DNA of 64,000 bases from Corynebacterium yudongzhengii. Its GTDB lineage: Bacteria > Actinomycetota > Actinomycetes > Mycobacteriales > Mycobacteriaceae. The stretch lies in contig NZ_CP026947.1 in NCBI RefSeq assembly GCF_003065405.1, forward strand, positions 496,001-560,000, in the 5' to 3' direction. The notes beneath the pieces were generated by a model. That model saw only the letters and a program-made list of their open reading frames with translations, searched no databases and was not told the DNA's origin. Positions within the stretch are counted from its first letter, which is position 1; each line of letters opens with the position of its first letter. The position numbers were made by a program, and so were the translations under genes. Below, piece after piece: positions 28,349 to 39,268 of this stretch.

Positions 28349-31300
28349 GTGGCTAATGCCAACCTGCCATCATTCGAGAAGGTGCTCGTCGCGAACCGTG
28401 GCGAGATCGCTGTCCGTGCTTTCCGCGCGGCTTTCGAGACGGGGGCGAAAACCGTCGCCGTCTACCCGCGCGAGGACCGCAACTCCTTCCACCGCCCGTT
28501 TGCCGACGAGGCCGTGCGCATCGGGCAGGAAGGCCAGCCGGTCAAGGCGTACCTGGACATCGACGAGATGGTCCGGGCCGCTGAGAAGACCGGCGCCGAC
28601 GCCATCTACCCGGGCTACGGGTTCTTGTCCGAACGTGCCGAGCTCGCGCGCGCCTGCCGCGACAACGGCATCACGTTCGTCGGACCCACCCCGGAGACCT
28701 TGGATCTGACGGGCGATAAGTCGGCCGCGGTCAACGCCGCGTCCGAGGCCGGCCTGCCGGTGCTCAAGGACTCCAAGACCTCCGAGGACCCGGACGAGCT
28801 CGCCGAAATGGCCAAGGACTTCACCTTCCCGGTGTTCGTCAAGGCCGTGGCGGGTGGCGGCGGCCGCGGTATGCGGTTCATCGAGAAGCCGGAGGACGTA
28901 CGCGAGCTCGCCGCGGAGGCCTCGCGCGAGGCGGCGGCCGCGTTTGGCGACGGCCACGTCTACCTCGAAACCGCCGTCATCAACCCGCAGCACATCGAGG
29001 TACAGATCCTCGCCGATTCCCACGGCAACGTCATCCACCTCTACGAACGTGACTGCTCGCTGCAGCGCCGGCACCAGAAGGTCGTCGAGATCGCCCCGGC
29101 GCAGCACATCACCGATGATCTGCGCGAGCGCATCTGCGCCGACGCCGTGCACTTCTGCGAGCACATCAACTACCAGGGCGCCGGCACGGTCGAGTTCTTG
29201 GTCGACGAGCAGGGCAACCACGTCTTCATCGAGATGAACCCGCGCGTGCAGGTCGAGCACACGGTGACCGAGGAGGTCACGGGCGTCGACATCGTCAAGG
29301 CGCAGCTGCACATCGCCGCCGGCGCCTCGCTGGAGGATCTGGGCCTTACCCAGGATTCCATCGAGCTGACCGGCGCCGCGCTGCAGTGCCGCGTGACCAC
29401 CGAGGACCCGCACAACGGCTTCCGCCCCGACTCCGGCGTGATCACCTCGTATTTCTCGCCGGGCGGTGCGGGCGTGCGTCTCGACGGTAGCGTCTCCGTC
29501 GGCACCGAAATCACCCCGAACTTCGACTCGCTGCTGGTCAAGATGACGTGCCGCGGCGCGGACTTCGCCATCGCCGTCAACCGCGCCCGCCGCGCGCTCA
29601 ACGAGTTCGAGGTCGGCGGCGTGCAGACCAACATCGGCTTCCTGCGCGCCCTTCTGCGCGAGCAGGACTTCCAGCACAACCGCATCAGCACCAGCTTCAT
29701 CGCCGACCACATCCACCTGCTCGAGGCCCCGCCGGCCTCGGACGAGAACGACCGCATCCTCGACTACGTCGCCGATGTCACGGTGAACAAGCCCAACGGC
29801 GAGCTGCCCACCCGCCTGCAGCCGTGGCGCAAGCTGATGCACATTGACATCGACAAGGAACCGCCGCGCGGCTCCCGCAACGACCTCCTCGAGCTCGGCC
29901 CGAAGAAGTTCGCCGAGAAGATCCGCGTGCAGAAGGCGCTCGGCATCACCGACACCACGTTCCGCGACGCCCACCAGTCGCTGCTGGCCACCCGCATCCG
30001 CACGGATACGCTCATCCACGCCGGCGTGGCCACCGGCCAGCTCACCCCGGAGCTCTTCTCCGTGGAGGCCTGGGGCGGGGCGACCTACGACGTCGCCATG
30101 CGCTTCCTCTACGAGGACCCGTGGGCGCGTCTCGACGCCCTGCGCGAAGCCATGCCCAACGTCAACCTGCAGATGCTGCTGCGCGGTCGCAACACGGTCG
30201 GCTACACGCCCTACCCGGAGAGCGTGACCCGCGCGTTCGTGCAGGAGGCGGCGGAGTCGGGGATCGACATCTTCCGCATCTTCGACGCGCTCAACGACGT
30301 CGACCAGATGCGCCCCGCCATCGACGCCGTGCTGGAGACCGGCACGAGCGTCGCCGAGGTCGCGATGGCGTACTCCGGTAACTTCGCCAACCCGAACGAG
30401 GACATCTACACCCTCGACTACTACCTGCGCCTCGCCGAGAAGATCGTGGACACCGGCGCGCACATCTTGGCGGTCAAGGACATGGCCGGCCTGCTGCGCC
30501 CCGAGGCGGCCCGCCGCCTGGTCACCGCCCTGCGCGAGCGCTTCGACCTCCCGATCCACATCCACACCCACGACACCGCCGGCGGCCAGCTGGCCACCTA
30601 CCTGGCGGCGGCCGACGCGGGCGCCGACATCGTCGACGGCGCCTCGGCACCGTTGGCGGGGACGACGTCGCAGCCGTCGTTAAGTGCCATCGTCGCGGCG
30701 TTTGCCAACACGGAGAAGGACACCGGCATTTCGCTCAGCGCGGTTTCCGAGCTGGAGCCTTACTGGGAGGGCGTGCGCCAGGTCTATGCACCCTTCGAGT
30801 CCGGCATCCCCGGCCCGACGGGGCGCGTGTACCGCCACGAGATCCCCGGCGGCCAGCTCTCCAACCTGCGCACGCAGGCGGAGGCACTCGGCCTGGCGGA
30901 TCGTTTCGAGCTCATCGAGGACACCTACGCTGGCGTCAACGAGATCCTGGGCCGGCCGACGAAGGTCACCCCTTCGTCGAAGGTCGTCGGCGACCTCGCG
31001 CTCTACCTGGTCGGCGCCGGCGCGACGCCCACCGAGTTCGCCGAGGACCCGCACCGCTACGACATCCCCGATTCCGTCATCTCCTTCCTGCGCGGCGAGC
31101 TCGGCGTGCCGCCCGGGGGCTGGCCGGAGATTACCGAGAAGATCCTGGAGGGCCGCGGCCAGGGCCAGCAGTCGCTTGTCGACGTCCCACCCGCCGAAGC
31201 CGAAAACCTCACCTCGGAGGATCGCGCGGTGCGGCGCGGCGCGCTTAACCGCCTGATGTTCCCGAAGCAGGCCGAGGAACTCGCCGAGCACCGCCGCTCC

Positions 31301-31768
31301 TACGGCAACACCGACCGCCTGGAGGACCACGTGTTCTTCTACGGCCTCGAGGAGGGCGTGGAGACGGTCATCCGCTACGGCGAGGCGGGCAAGAAGCCGA
31401 CGCCGATGGTCGTGCGTCTCGACGCCGTCAGCGAACCCGACGAGAAGGGCCGCCGCAACGTCGTGCTGGTGGTCAACGGGCAGATCCGCCCGATGAGCGT
31501 GCGCGACCGCAACGTCGAGTCGACGGTCGCGGAGGTCGAGAAGGCGGATCCGAGCCAGTCCGGCCATGTCGCGGCGCCTTTCGCCGGCGTGGTGAACGTG
31601 ACCGTCGACGCCGGCGATAAGGTCAAGGCCGGTGACCCGGTCGCCACGATCGAGGCGATGAAGATGGAGGCCACGATCACCGCGACGATCGACGGCACCA
31701 TCGAGCGCGTCGCCCTCAAGGAGGCCACGAAGGTCGAAGGAGGGGACCTTATTGTAGTGATCTCCTAG
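28349..31768 (+). CDS. pyc: Pyruvate carboxylase
   Basis: Biotin enzyme that carboxylates pyruvate to oxaloacetate, a main anaplerotic step. The 1139-residue chain has an ATP-grasp biotin carboxylase half ([18 protein letters not shown], then AVAGGGGRGMRFIEKP), the carboxyltransferase domain starting ITDTTFRDAHQSLLATRIR (about residue 535) and a C-terminal biotinyl domain with EAMKMEATI. It starts at GTG 38 bases after prpC, and the pyruvate released by PrpB is its substrate. BirA at 48509 would biotinylate it. Confidence 0.98.
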   Translation: MANANLPSFEKVLVANRGEIAVRAFRAAFETGAKTVAVYPREDRNSFHRPFADEAVRIGQEGQPVKAYLDIDEMVRAAEKTGADAIYPGYGFLSERAELARACRDNGITFVGPTPETLDLTGDKSAAVNAASEAGLPVLKDSKTSEDPDELAEMAKDFTFPVFVKAVAGGGGRGMRFIEKPEDVRELAAEASREAAAAFGDGHVYLETAVINPQHIEVQILADSHGNVIHLYERDCSLQRRHQKVVEIAPAQHITDDLRERICADAVHFCEHINYQGAGTVEFLVDEQGNHVFIEMNPRVQVEHTVTEEVTGVDIVKAQLHIAAGASLEDLGLTQDSIELTGAALQCRVTTEDPHNGFRPDSGVITSYFSPGGAGVRLDGSVSVGTEITPNFDSLLVKMTCRGADFAIAVNRARRALNEFEVGGVQTNIGFLRALLREQDFQHNRISTSFIADHIHLLEAPPASDENDRILDYVADVTVNKPNGELPTRLQPWRKLMHIDIDKEPPRGSRNDLLELGPKKFAEKIRVQKALGITDTTFRDAHQSLLATRIRTDTLIHAGVATGQLTPELFSVEAWGGATYDVAMRFLYEDPWARLDALREAMPNVNLQMLLRGRNTVGYTPYPESVTRAFVQEAAESGIDIFRIFDALNDVDQMRPAIDAVLETGTSVAEVAMAYSGNFANPNEDIYTLDYYLRLAEKIVDTGAHILAVKDMAGLLRPEAARRLVTALRERFDLPIHIHTHDTAGGQLATYLAAADAGADIVDGASAPLAGTTSQPSLSAIVAAFANTEKDTGISLSAVSELEPYWEGVRQVYAPFESGIPGPTGRVYRHEIPGGQLSNLRTQAEALGLADRFELIEDTYAGVNEILGRPTKVTPSSKVVGDLALYLVGAGATPTEFAEDPHRYDIPDSVISFLRGELGVPPGGWPEITEKILEGRGQGQQSLVDVPPAEAENLTSEDRAVRRGALNRLMFPKQAEELAEHRRSYGNTDRLEDHVFFYGLEEGVETVIRYGEAGKKPTPMVVRLDAVSEPDEKGRRNVVLVVNGQIRPMSVRDRNVESTVAEVEKADPSQSGHVAAPFAGVVNVTVDAGDKVKAGDPVATIEAMKMEATITATIDGTIERVALKEATKVEGGDLIVVIS

Positions 31769-31802
31769 CGCCGGCGCAGCGCTTCTCCAGCGCATCATGG
31801 AC

Positions 31803-31845
31803 GGGCTGTGGATAACTCACCTGCGGGCGGGGTTATCCACAGCCC
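31803..31845. terminator. Inverted pair of DnaA boxes / hairpin after pyc
   Basis: GGGCTGTGGATAAC (31803-31816) and GTTATCCACAGCCC (31832-31845) are perfect 14-base inverted repeats around a 15-base loop, followed by TTTCT. It can act as the pyc terminator. Each arm contains a perfect consensus DnaA box (TTATCCACA), head to head, just upstream of the HNH gene. The double nature is either chance or functional. Confidence 0.6.
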
Positions 31846-31884
31846 TTTCTGCATGCCGCGCGCGATCCGTTTAGCGTGCGAGCC

Positions 31885-32950
31885 ATGACCTTCCAGACAC
31901 TTCTCCAAGCCTTGAGCGGCTCCGCGCTCGACACGCTCGCCGGCTTCGACCGCCGTGCCGCGCTCGACGCCGGCCTCGATCCCGCGCGGGTGCGGGCGTG
32001 GGCCGGGCTTTACGACGTCTATTTCGCCCCCACCCACTCCCGCCAGAAGCAGCGCCAGGCCGCCGAGAAGGCGCGCCGGCGGGGTTTCTCGCTTGACCAG
32101 CTCGCGCTCATCGAGCGCCGCCTGAAGCCCGTGAAATCGGCGCGTACGCGGGCGAAGCTGCGCCTGCAGCTCCTCGACGCCCAGGGTGACTACCAGGCCC
32201 TCGCGCGCCTCGCGAAGCGGCTGGTGCCGGGCAAGAAGAAGCCGCGGCGCAGCCAGGTGCGCTTCTCCCGCTCGCGCGACGGCAAGCGCACCATGACCGT
32301 CACCGCCGACGAACGCGACCTCGCCGATCTGGAGCACGCGGTGAGCCGGGAGATCGACCCGTCGAAACCCGCCGCTCCGCAGATGCTCAAGGCCTTCTTA
32401 GACCTCATGCGTGGCGACGGCACCGGCGTACCCCGCGCCGTCCCCAGACCCTTGCTGCTGATCCCGCTGCCGGAGTGGACGAAGATCATCCGCGGCGACG
32501 GCGACGAGACCATCCTCGGGCTCACCGACGGCACCACCGTCACCGGCGCCGAATTCCTCCAGCGCTACGCCACGGAGGAATACGGCCTCGAGGCGGCGAC
32601 CTTCCACCCGAAGGAAGGCGCGGTCAACCTGTACCGCACGAAAAGGCTGGCGAACCAGAAACAGCGCGATTTGGTGCGCGCCACCCAGACCGTCTGCCCG
32701 GTGCCGGACTGCCGGTGCGCGGCCGATATGTGCGAGATCCACCACGTGAAGGCGTGGAGCCGGGGTGGGGAGACGAACCTCGATAATTTGGCGGTGCTGT
32801 GCCGCTATCACAACCGCATGAACGACGACGACCCCGCCCACCCGCGGCGCGGACGCATCGAGATCATCGACGGCGCGCCGGTGTGGCGCTCGCCGCGCGG
32901 CTACGCCGTGGCCAACGAGCACCACCCGTACGGGGCGATGCAGACGCTCT

Positions 32951-32958
<8 letters not shown>
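31885..32958 (+). CDS. HNH endonuclease domain protein
   Basis: A 357-residue protein with a Lys/Arg-rich N-terminal half (possibly a DUF222-like region) and a C-terminal HNH nuclease domain: [18 protein letters not shown], then [20 protein letters not shown]. Such genes are common and variable in actinobacteria and often counted among mobile or 13E12-like repeats; the role is unknown. The ATG at 31885 is 7 bases after a TAGCGT box; an in-frame GTG at 31876 falls within that box. The 3' end overlaps the convergent accBC gene by 8 bases. Confidence 0.82.
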
Positions 32959-34717
<1,759 letters not shown>

Positions 34718-34839
34718 TTACGTAACCCTCCTGGATGTATTCGTGCACGCGAAAACGTGAGTGTTCGCTCAAGTCTCGCATGTTACAGCGTTTTAACCTA
34801 CGCGAGCGTAACAAACGCCAGGTTAGGCCAACAAAAGTA

Positions 34840-35733
34840 TCAGGACTCGTCATCTGGGCGGTCGACGCGGGCGATCGGGGCGCGCACCATGTTGCCCCAC
34901 TCGGCCCAGGACCCGTCGTAGTTGCGCACCTTGTCGTAGCCCAGGATGTAGCGCAGCGTGAACCACGTGTGCGCGGAACGATCGCCGACCAGGCAGTAGA
35001 CGAACGTGTCCTCATCGGCGTCGAGGTCGGCGAAGCGCTCGCGGATCTCGGCGGGCGAGCGGAAGCGCGCGTTCGGGTGCACGGACCCGTCCCACGGGAT
35101 GTTCCGCGCGCTCGGGATGTGGCCGGTGCGCAGCACGCCGGGGGTCATGGCGTTGGTTTTCATGCCCTCGGTGGCGCCCTGGTACTCGGTTTTCTCGCGC
35201 ACGTCGATGATCTGGGTGTCGTTCTCTAAGGCGGCGAGGACTTCGTCGGAGAACACGCGTATCGACGAATCATCCCTCTCCACCACCGGGTAGTCAGTGG
35301 CGGGGTAGGACGGCACTTCGAAGGAGGTGTCACGTTCCTCGCCCATCCAGGCGTCGCGGCCGCCGTCGAGAAGCCGCACGTCCGGGTGGCCGAACAGCTC
35401 GAAGATCCAGAGCGTGTAGGCGGCCCACCAGTTGCACTTGTCGCCGTAGATCACGACGGTGTCGTCGCGTGCGATACCTTTTTCGCTCATGAGCTGCGCG
35501 AAAGCCTCGCCGTCGAGGAAGTCGCGGGTGACGGGGTCGTTGAGCTCGGTGGTCCAGTCGATGCGCACGGCACCGGGGATGTGGCCGATGTTGTAGAGAA
35601 GCGAATCCTCGTCGGATTCGACGACTTTCAGCCCGTCCATCCCGAGGCGCGCGGACAGCCACGACGCGGAGACGACGCGTTCCGGGTGGGCCCACTCAGC
35701 GAACTCGGGTGCAGGATCATACTCGACTGCCAT
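34840..35733 (-). CDS. sseA: Thiosulfate sulfurtransferase (rhodanese)
   Basis: A 297-residue tandem-rhodanese protein that transfers sulfane sulfur from thiosulfate to cyanide or other acceptors. The inactive first domain has HIPGAVRIDWTTELNDP, while the second carries the active-site Cys in TFVYCLVGDRSAHTWF. This gene commonly neighbours accBC in corynebacteria, as here (122 bases upstream on the same strand). The physiological acceptor is unknown. Confidence 0.93.
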   Translation of the reverse strand: MAVEYDPAPEFAEWAHPERVVSASWLSARLGMDGLKVVESDEDSLLYNIGHIPGAVRIDWTTELNDPVTRDFLDGEAFAQLMSEKGIARDDTVVIYGDKCNWWAAYTLWIFELFGHPDVRLLDGGRDAWMGEERDTSFEVPSYPATDYPVVERDDSSIRVFSDEVLAALENDTQIIDVREKTEYQGATEGMKTNAMTPGVLRTGHIPSARNIPWDGSVHPNARFRSPAEIRERFADLDADEDTFVYCLVGDRSAHTWFTLRYILGYDKVRNYDGSWAEWGNMVRAPIARVDRPDDES

Positions 35734-35803
35734 GTTTATCGTTGGTCACCTTTCTGCCCCGACGTGGGTGCAATTACAGTCACCCGTCTATGTTACCGCT
35801 GGC

Positions 35804-36214
35804 TCAGTCGAGAAGCTTCTCGACGCCCCCCGGATCCGCATCCGACAGCATCTGCCGGCAGCGGTCGTACTCGTCGTCCTCGCCGATCAGGCGCGCCGCT
35901 TTAGCGAGCGCGGCGATCGCACGCAGCACCGGCTGGTTCGGTTCGTGGGCGAAAGGCACCGGTCCCCAGCCCTTCCAGCCGTGGCCGCGCAGCCTATCCA
36001 GCGAGCGGTGGTAGCCGGTGCGGGCGAACGCGTAGGCGATGAGCTTCTCCTCGTCGCTGTGGGCGTGAGCGAGCGCCTGTTCCGCCTTGTGCGCCCACAC
36101 GGCGGGGGAGGCGGGGAAAGAAAAAGCCGTCGAGGCCTCCCCGAGGTCGTGGCCGTGGGCCGGGTCCTCGGGAAGCTCGACGGGGTCAGGGGCAAGCAGG
36201 TCGTTGAATTCCAT
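35804..36214 (-). CDS. DUF3151 family protein
   Basis: A 136-residue soluble protein with the features of actinobacterial DUF3151: a short Pro-rich N-terminus (LLAPDPVELPEDPA), a central helix pair (HKAEQALAHAHSDEEKLIAY) and RGHGWKGWGPVPFAHEPNQP before the C-terminal helices. Function is unknown. It lies 70 bases upstream of the rhodanese gene on the same strand. Confidence 0.85.
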   Translation of the reverse strand: MEFNDLLAPDPVELPEDPAHGHDLGEASTAFSFPASPAVWAHKAEQALAHAHSDEEKLIAYAFARTGYHRSLDRLRGHGWKGWGPVPFAHEPNQPVLRAIAALAKAARLIGEDDEYDRCRQMLSDADPGGVEKLLD

Positions 36215-36237
36215 GCTGCCCAGGCTACGTCAGGTGC

Positions 36238-37794
36238 TTAGTCTCCCGCGATGAGCTGGGCGGCGCGCTCGCCGATGACGTAGCAGGTGATGTTCGGGTT
36301 CACGGCCGTCAGCTGCGGCATGACCGACGCATCGGCCACGCGCAACCCCGTGACACCTTTGACGCGCAGTTCGGGGTCGAGGGGGGACATGTCGTCGTCA
36401 AGCGAGCCCATCCGCACGGTGCCGGCCGGGTGGTAGACGGTGTTATGCGTCTTCGCGACGTATGCCGCGATCTCCTTGTCGGTCTTCACCTCGGGCCCCG
36501 GTGCGAGCTCCCGTTTGACGATATCCTTCAACGCCTCCTGCCCCGCGATCTTGCGCGCCAGCTTGATGCCCTCGACGGCGATGTGCATGTCGTGGCCCTC
36601 GTCGTCGGTGAAGTAGCGCGGGTCGACGGCGACCTTGTCGCGGTAGTCGGCCGAGCGCAGGCGCACGGTGCCGCGGGAGCGCGCGTGGGTGACGTTCGGG
36701 GTCAGCGCGAACATCTCCTCGGCGCTCGGGTAGCCGGCGCGGGCGGTGTGCATGTCGAAAGGCGTCGAACCGTAGTGCATCATGAGATCCGGCAGGTCTT
36801 CGTCCTCGTTGATCTGCGTAAAGATGCCAATCTCCCACCACTGCGTCGAATCGCGCACCATCGGGACCTTCGTTTCGAAGTTGATGACGGCCTCCGGGTG
36901 GTCCTGCAGGTTCGAGCCGACGCCGGGGGCGTCGACGCGCACGTCGATACCGTGCTCGCGCAGGTGCTCCGCCGGCCCGATGCCGGAGAGCATGAGCAGC
37001 TGCGGCGTGTTAATCGCACCGGCCGACAGGATGACCTCGCGGTTGGCGCGCAGCGTCGCCTTCCGGTTGAAGATATCGGCGCGGTACTCGACGCCGGTGG
37101 CGTGGTTGTTGTCGTCGAAAAGCACGCGGGTGACCCACATGTCGGTGAGGACGTCGAGGTTCTCCCGGTCGGCGATGGGGTGCAGGTAGGCAACGCTTGA
37201 CGACGCCCGCGTCCCATCCTCCTTACGGTTGACTTGGAAGAAGTCGGCGCCGTGGGTGACGGTCTCGCCCTCGTTGAACGGTGTCCGCGGGATGCCGGCC
37301 TGCTCGCACGCTGCGAGCACGGCGACGCCGACGGGGTCGTCCTCGGTACCGGAGCGCAGCTCGACGGGGCCGTCGTGGCCGTGGTGCTCACCGTCGCGGT
37401 CGTTGGTCTCGAGCTTCTTGATCAGCGGCAGGATCTCCTCTGGGCCCCAGCCGTTGGCGCCGAGCTTCTCCCAGATCTTCAAGTCCTCGGCCGGGGTGTG
37501 AAACGCGATGCACGAGTTGTGCGACGAGCAGCCGCCGAGCACCTTCGCACGGGCGTGGCGCATGAAAGAGTTGCCGTTTTCCTGCGGCTCGATGGGGTAG
37601 TCCCAGTCGAGGCCGGATTCGAGCAGCTCGGGCCAGCGCTTGAGGGTGAGGACTTCGTCGTGGTCCTTATCGTGCGGGCCGGCCTCCAGCAGCGCGACGG
37701 TGATCTCGGGGTCTTCGCTCAGGCGTGCGGCGAGCGCGGCGCCGGAGGAGCCGCCGCCGACGATGATGTAGTCGTATGCGCGGGTATCAGTCAT
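36238..37794 (-). CDS. betA: Choline dehydrogenase (GMC oxidoreductase)
   Basis: FAD enzyme that oxidises choline to betaine aldehyde. The 518-residue protein shows the GMC pattern: FAD motif YIIVGGGSSGAALAARLSED, ILSAGAINTPQLLMLSGIGP (signature 2), the active-site His in HNTVYHPAGTVRMG and the C-terminal NPNITCYVIGERAAQLI. It is the last gene of betT-betB-betA and overlaps betB by 8 bases. Other GMC substrates are possible, but the operon points to choline. Confidence 0.92.
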   Translation of the reverse strand: MTDTRAYDYIIVGGGSSGAALAARLSEDPEITVALLEAGPHDKDHDEVLTLKRWPELLESGLDWDYPIEPQENGNSFMRHARAKVLGGCSSHNSCIAFHTPAEDLKIWEKLGANGWGPEEILPLIKKLETNDRDGEHHGHDGPVELRSGTEDDPVGVAVLAACEQAGIPRTPFNEGETVTHGADFFQVNRKEDGTRASSSVAYLHPIADRENLDVLTDMWVTRVLFDDNNHATGVEYRADIFNRKATLRANREVILSAGAINTPQLLMLSGIGPAEHLREHGIDVRVDAPGVGSNLQDHPEAVINFETKVPMVRDSTQWWEIGIFTQINEDEDLPDLMMHYGSTPFDMHTARAGYPSAEEMFALTPNVTHARSRGTVRLRSADYRDKVAVDPRYFTDDEGHDMHIAVEGIKLARKIAGQEALKDIVKRELAPGPEVKTDKEIAAYVAKTHNTVYHPAGTVRMGSLDDDMSPLDPELRVKGVTGLRVADASVMPQLTAVNPNITCYVIGERAAQLIAGD

Positions 37795-39268
37795 TGTGCT
37801 CCTTCTGCGGGAACCAGCCGGTCACGGCGGGTTCGGTGTTGTGGTAGATGTGCTTCGGCTGCTGGTATTCCTCTAAGCCGGTGGGCCCGAGTTCGCGGCC
37901 GATGCCGGACTTCTTGAACCCGCCCCACTCGGCCTGCGGGATGTACGGGTGGTAGTCGTTGATCCAGATGGTGCCGTGCTGCAGCCGGGCGGAGACGCGG
38001 TGCGCGGTGCCCATATCCGAGGTCCACACGGCGCCGGCGAGGCCGTAGTCGGTGTCGTTGGCGATCGCGATGGCCTCGTCCTCGGTGGAAAACGTCTCGA
38101 CGGTGATGACGGGGCCGAAGCCCTCCTCGATGACCGCCGGGTTGTCGGCGGTGCAATTGTCTAAGACGGTGGGGGAGTAGAAGCAGCCGTCGGCAAGCTT
38201 TTCGGGCCCGAAGTCGCCGCCGCAGCGCAGCGTGGCGCCGGCCTCAACGCCGCGGCGCACGTAGTCGGCGACCTTGGCGCGGTGCTCGCGCGAGATGAGC
38301 GGGCCGGTTTCGGCGGCCTCGTCGAAGGGCCCGCCTAAGACGATGTCTTCGGCGCGGCGCACCAGCTCGTCGACGAACTTCTCCTTGATGGATTCCTCGA
38401 CGATCAGCCGCGCGCCCGCCGAGCACACCAGGCCGGAGTCCATGAAGCCGGCGTTGAGGGCGTTGTCGACGGCGGCGTCGAAATCCGCGTCCGCGAACAC
38501 GACGTTCGGGTTCTTCCCGCCGAGCTCGAGCGCGACCTTCTTGACCCCTTCGGCGGCCGCGGAGGCGATGATCTTGCCGGTGGCCAGCCCACCGGTGAAG
38601 GAGATCAGATCGATCTCCGGGTGCGAGGAGAGCACCGAGCCGACGTTTGCGCCGTCGCCGGTGACCAGGTTGCCCACGCCCTTCGGCAGGCCGAGCTCGT
38701 CGAGGACCTGAAGGATCAGAATTGTGGTGTGCGGCGTGAGCTCCGCGGGCTTAATGACGAAAGAGTTGCCCGTCGCCACCGCCGGCGCGATCTTCCACGC
38801 CGCCTGCAGCAGCGGGAAGTTCCACGGGGTGATCATGCCGCAGACGCCCACCGGTTCGTACGCGACGCGGGAGAGGACGGAGGGGTCGCCGGCGTCGACA
38901 AGCCGGCCGGGGTGCGAGTCCGCAATCTTGCCGAAGTACCGGAAGCAGCCCGCGATGTCTTCCATGTCGCCTTCGGCCTCGACGAGGCGCTTGCCGGTGT
39001 CCAAGGCCTCGGCGCGGGCGAATTCGTCCTTGCGGCGCAGGATCTCGTCGGCGACCTTGATGAGAAGGTCGCCGCGCTCGGCGGCCGGGGTGTCGACCCA
39101 CACCCGCGAGTCGAAAGCCTTGCGCGCGGCCATGATGGCGCGCTCGGCGTCAGCGGCGCTGGCTTCGGAGACGACGCCGACCTCACTGCCGTCGGCCGGG
39201 CAGTAGATGGTGCGGGTGGCGTTGTCGGTGGCGGGCTGCCACGTGCCGTCGATAAACAGCGTGTCCAC
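37787..39268 (-). CDS. betB: Betaine aldehyde dehydrogenase
   Basis: NAD-dependent aldehyde dehydrogenase of 493 residues that makes glycine betaine. Motifs: [31 protein letters not shown], the general-base Glu in [16 protein letters not shown] and the nucleophile Cys in [15 protein letters not shown]. It starts at GTG, overlapping the betT stop by one base (TAGTG), so the three-gene operon is tightly coupled. With BetA it converts imported choline to an osmoprotectant. Confidence 0.93.
   Translation of the reverse strand: MDTLFIDGTWQPATDNATRTIYCPADGSEVGVVSEASAADAERAIMAARKAFDSRVWVDTPAAERGDLLIKVADEILRRKDEFARAEALDTGKRLVEAEGDMEDIAGCFRYFGKIADSHPGRLVDAGDPSVLSRVAYEPVGVCGMITPWNFPLLQAAWKIAPAVATGNSFVIKPAELTPHTTILILQVLDELGLPKGVGNLVTGDGANVGSVLSSHPEIDLISFTGGLATGKIIASAAAEGVKKVALELGGKNPNVVFADADFDAAVDNALNAGFMDSGLVCSAGARLIVEESIKEKFVDELVRRAEDIVLGGPFDEAAETGPLISREHRAKVADYVRRGVEAGATLRCGGDFGPEKLADGCFYSPTVLDNCTADNPAVIEEGFGPVITVETFSTEDEAIAIANDTDYGLAGAVWTSDMGTAHRVSARLQHGTIWINDYHPYIPQAEWGGFKKSGIGRELGPTGLEEYQQPKHIYHNTEPAVTGWFPQKEHND

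Noticed and set aside
28370..30571. 733-codon open frame on the minus strand opposite pyc
   Set aside because: Shadow of pyruvate carboxylase; low-complexity translation, no start signal.
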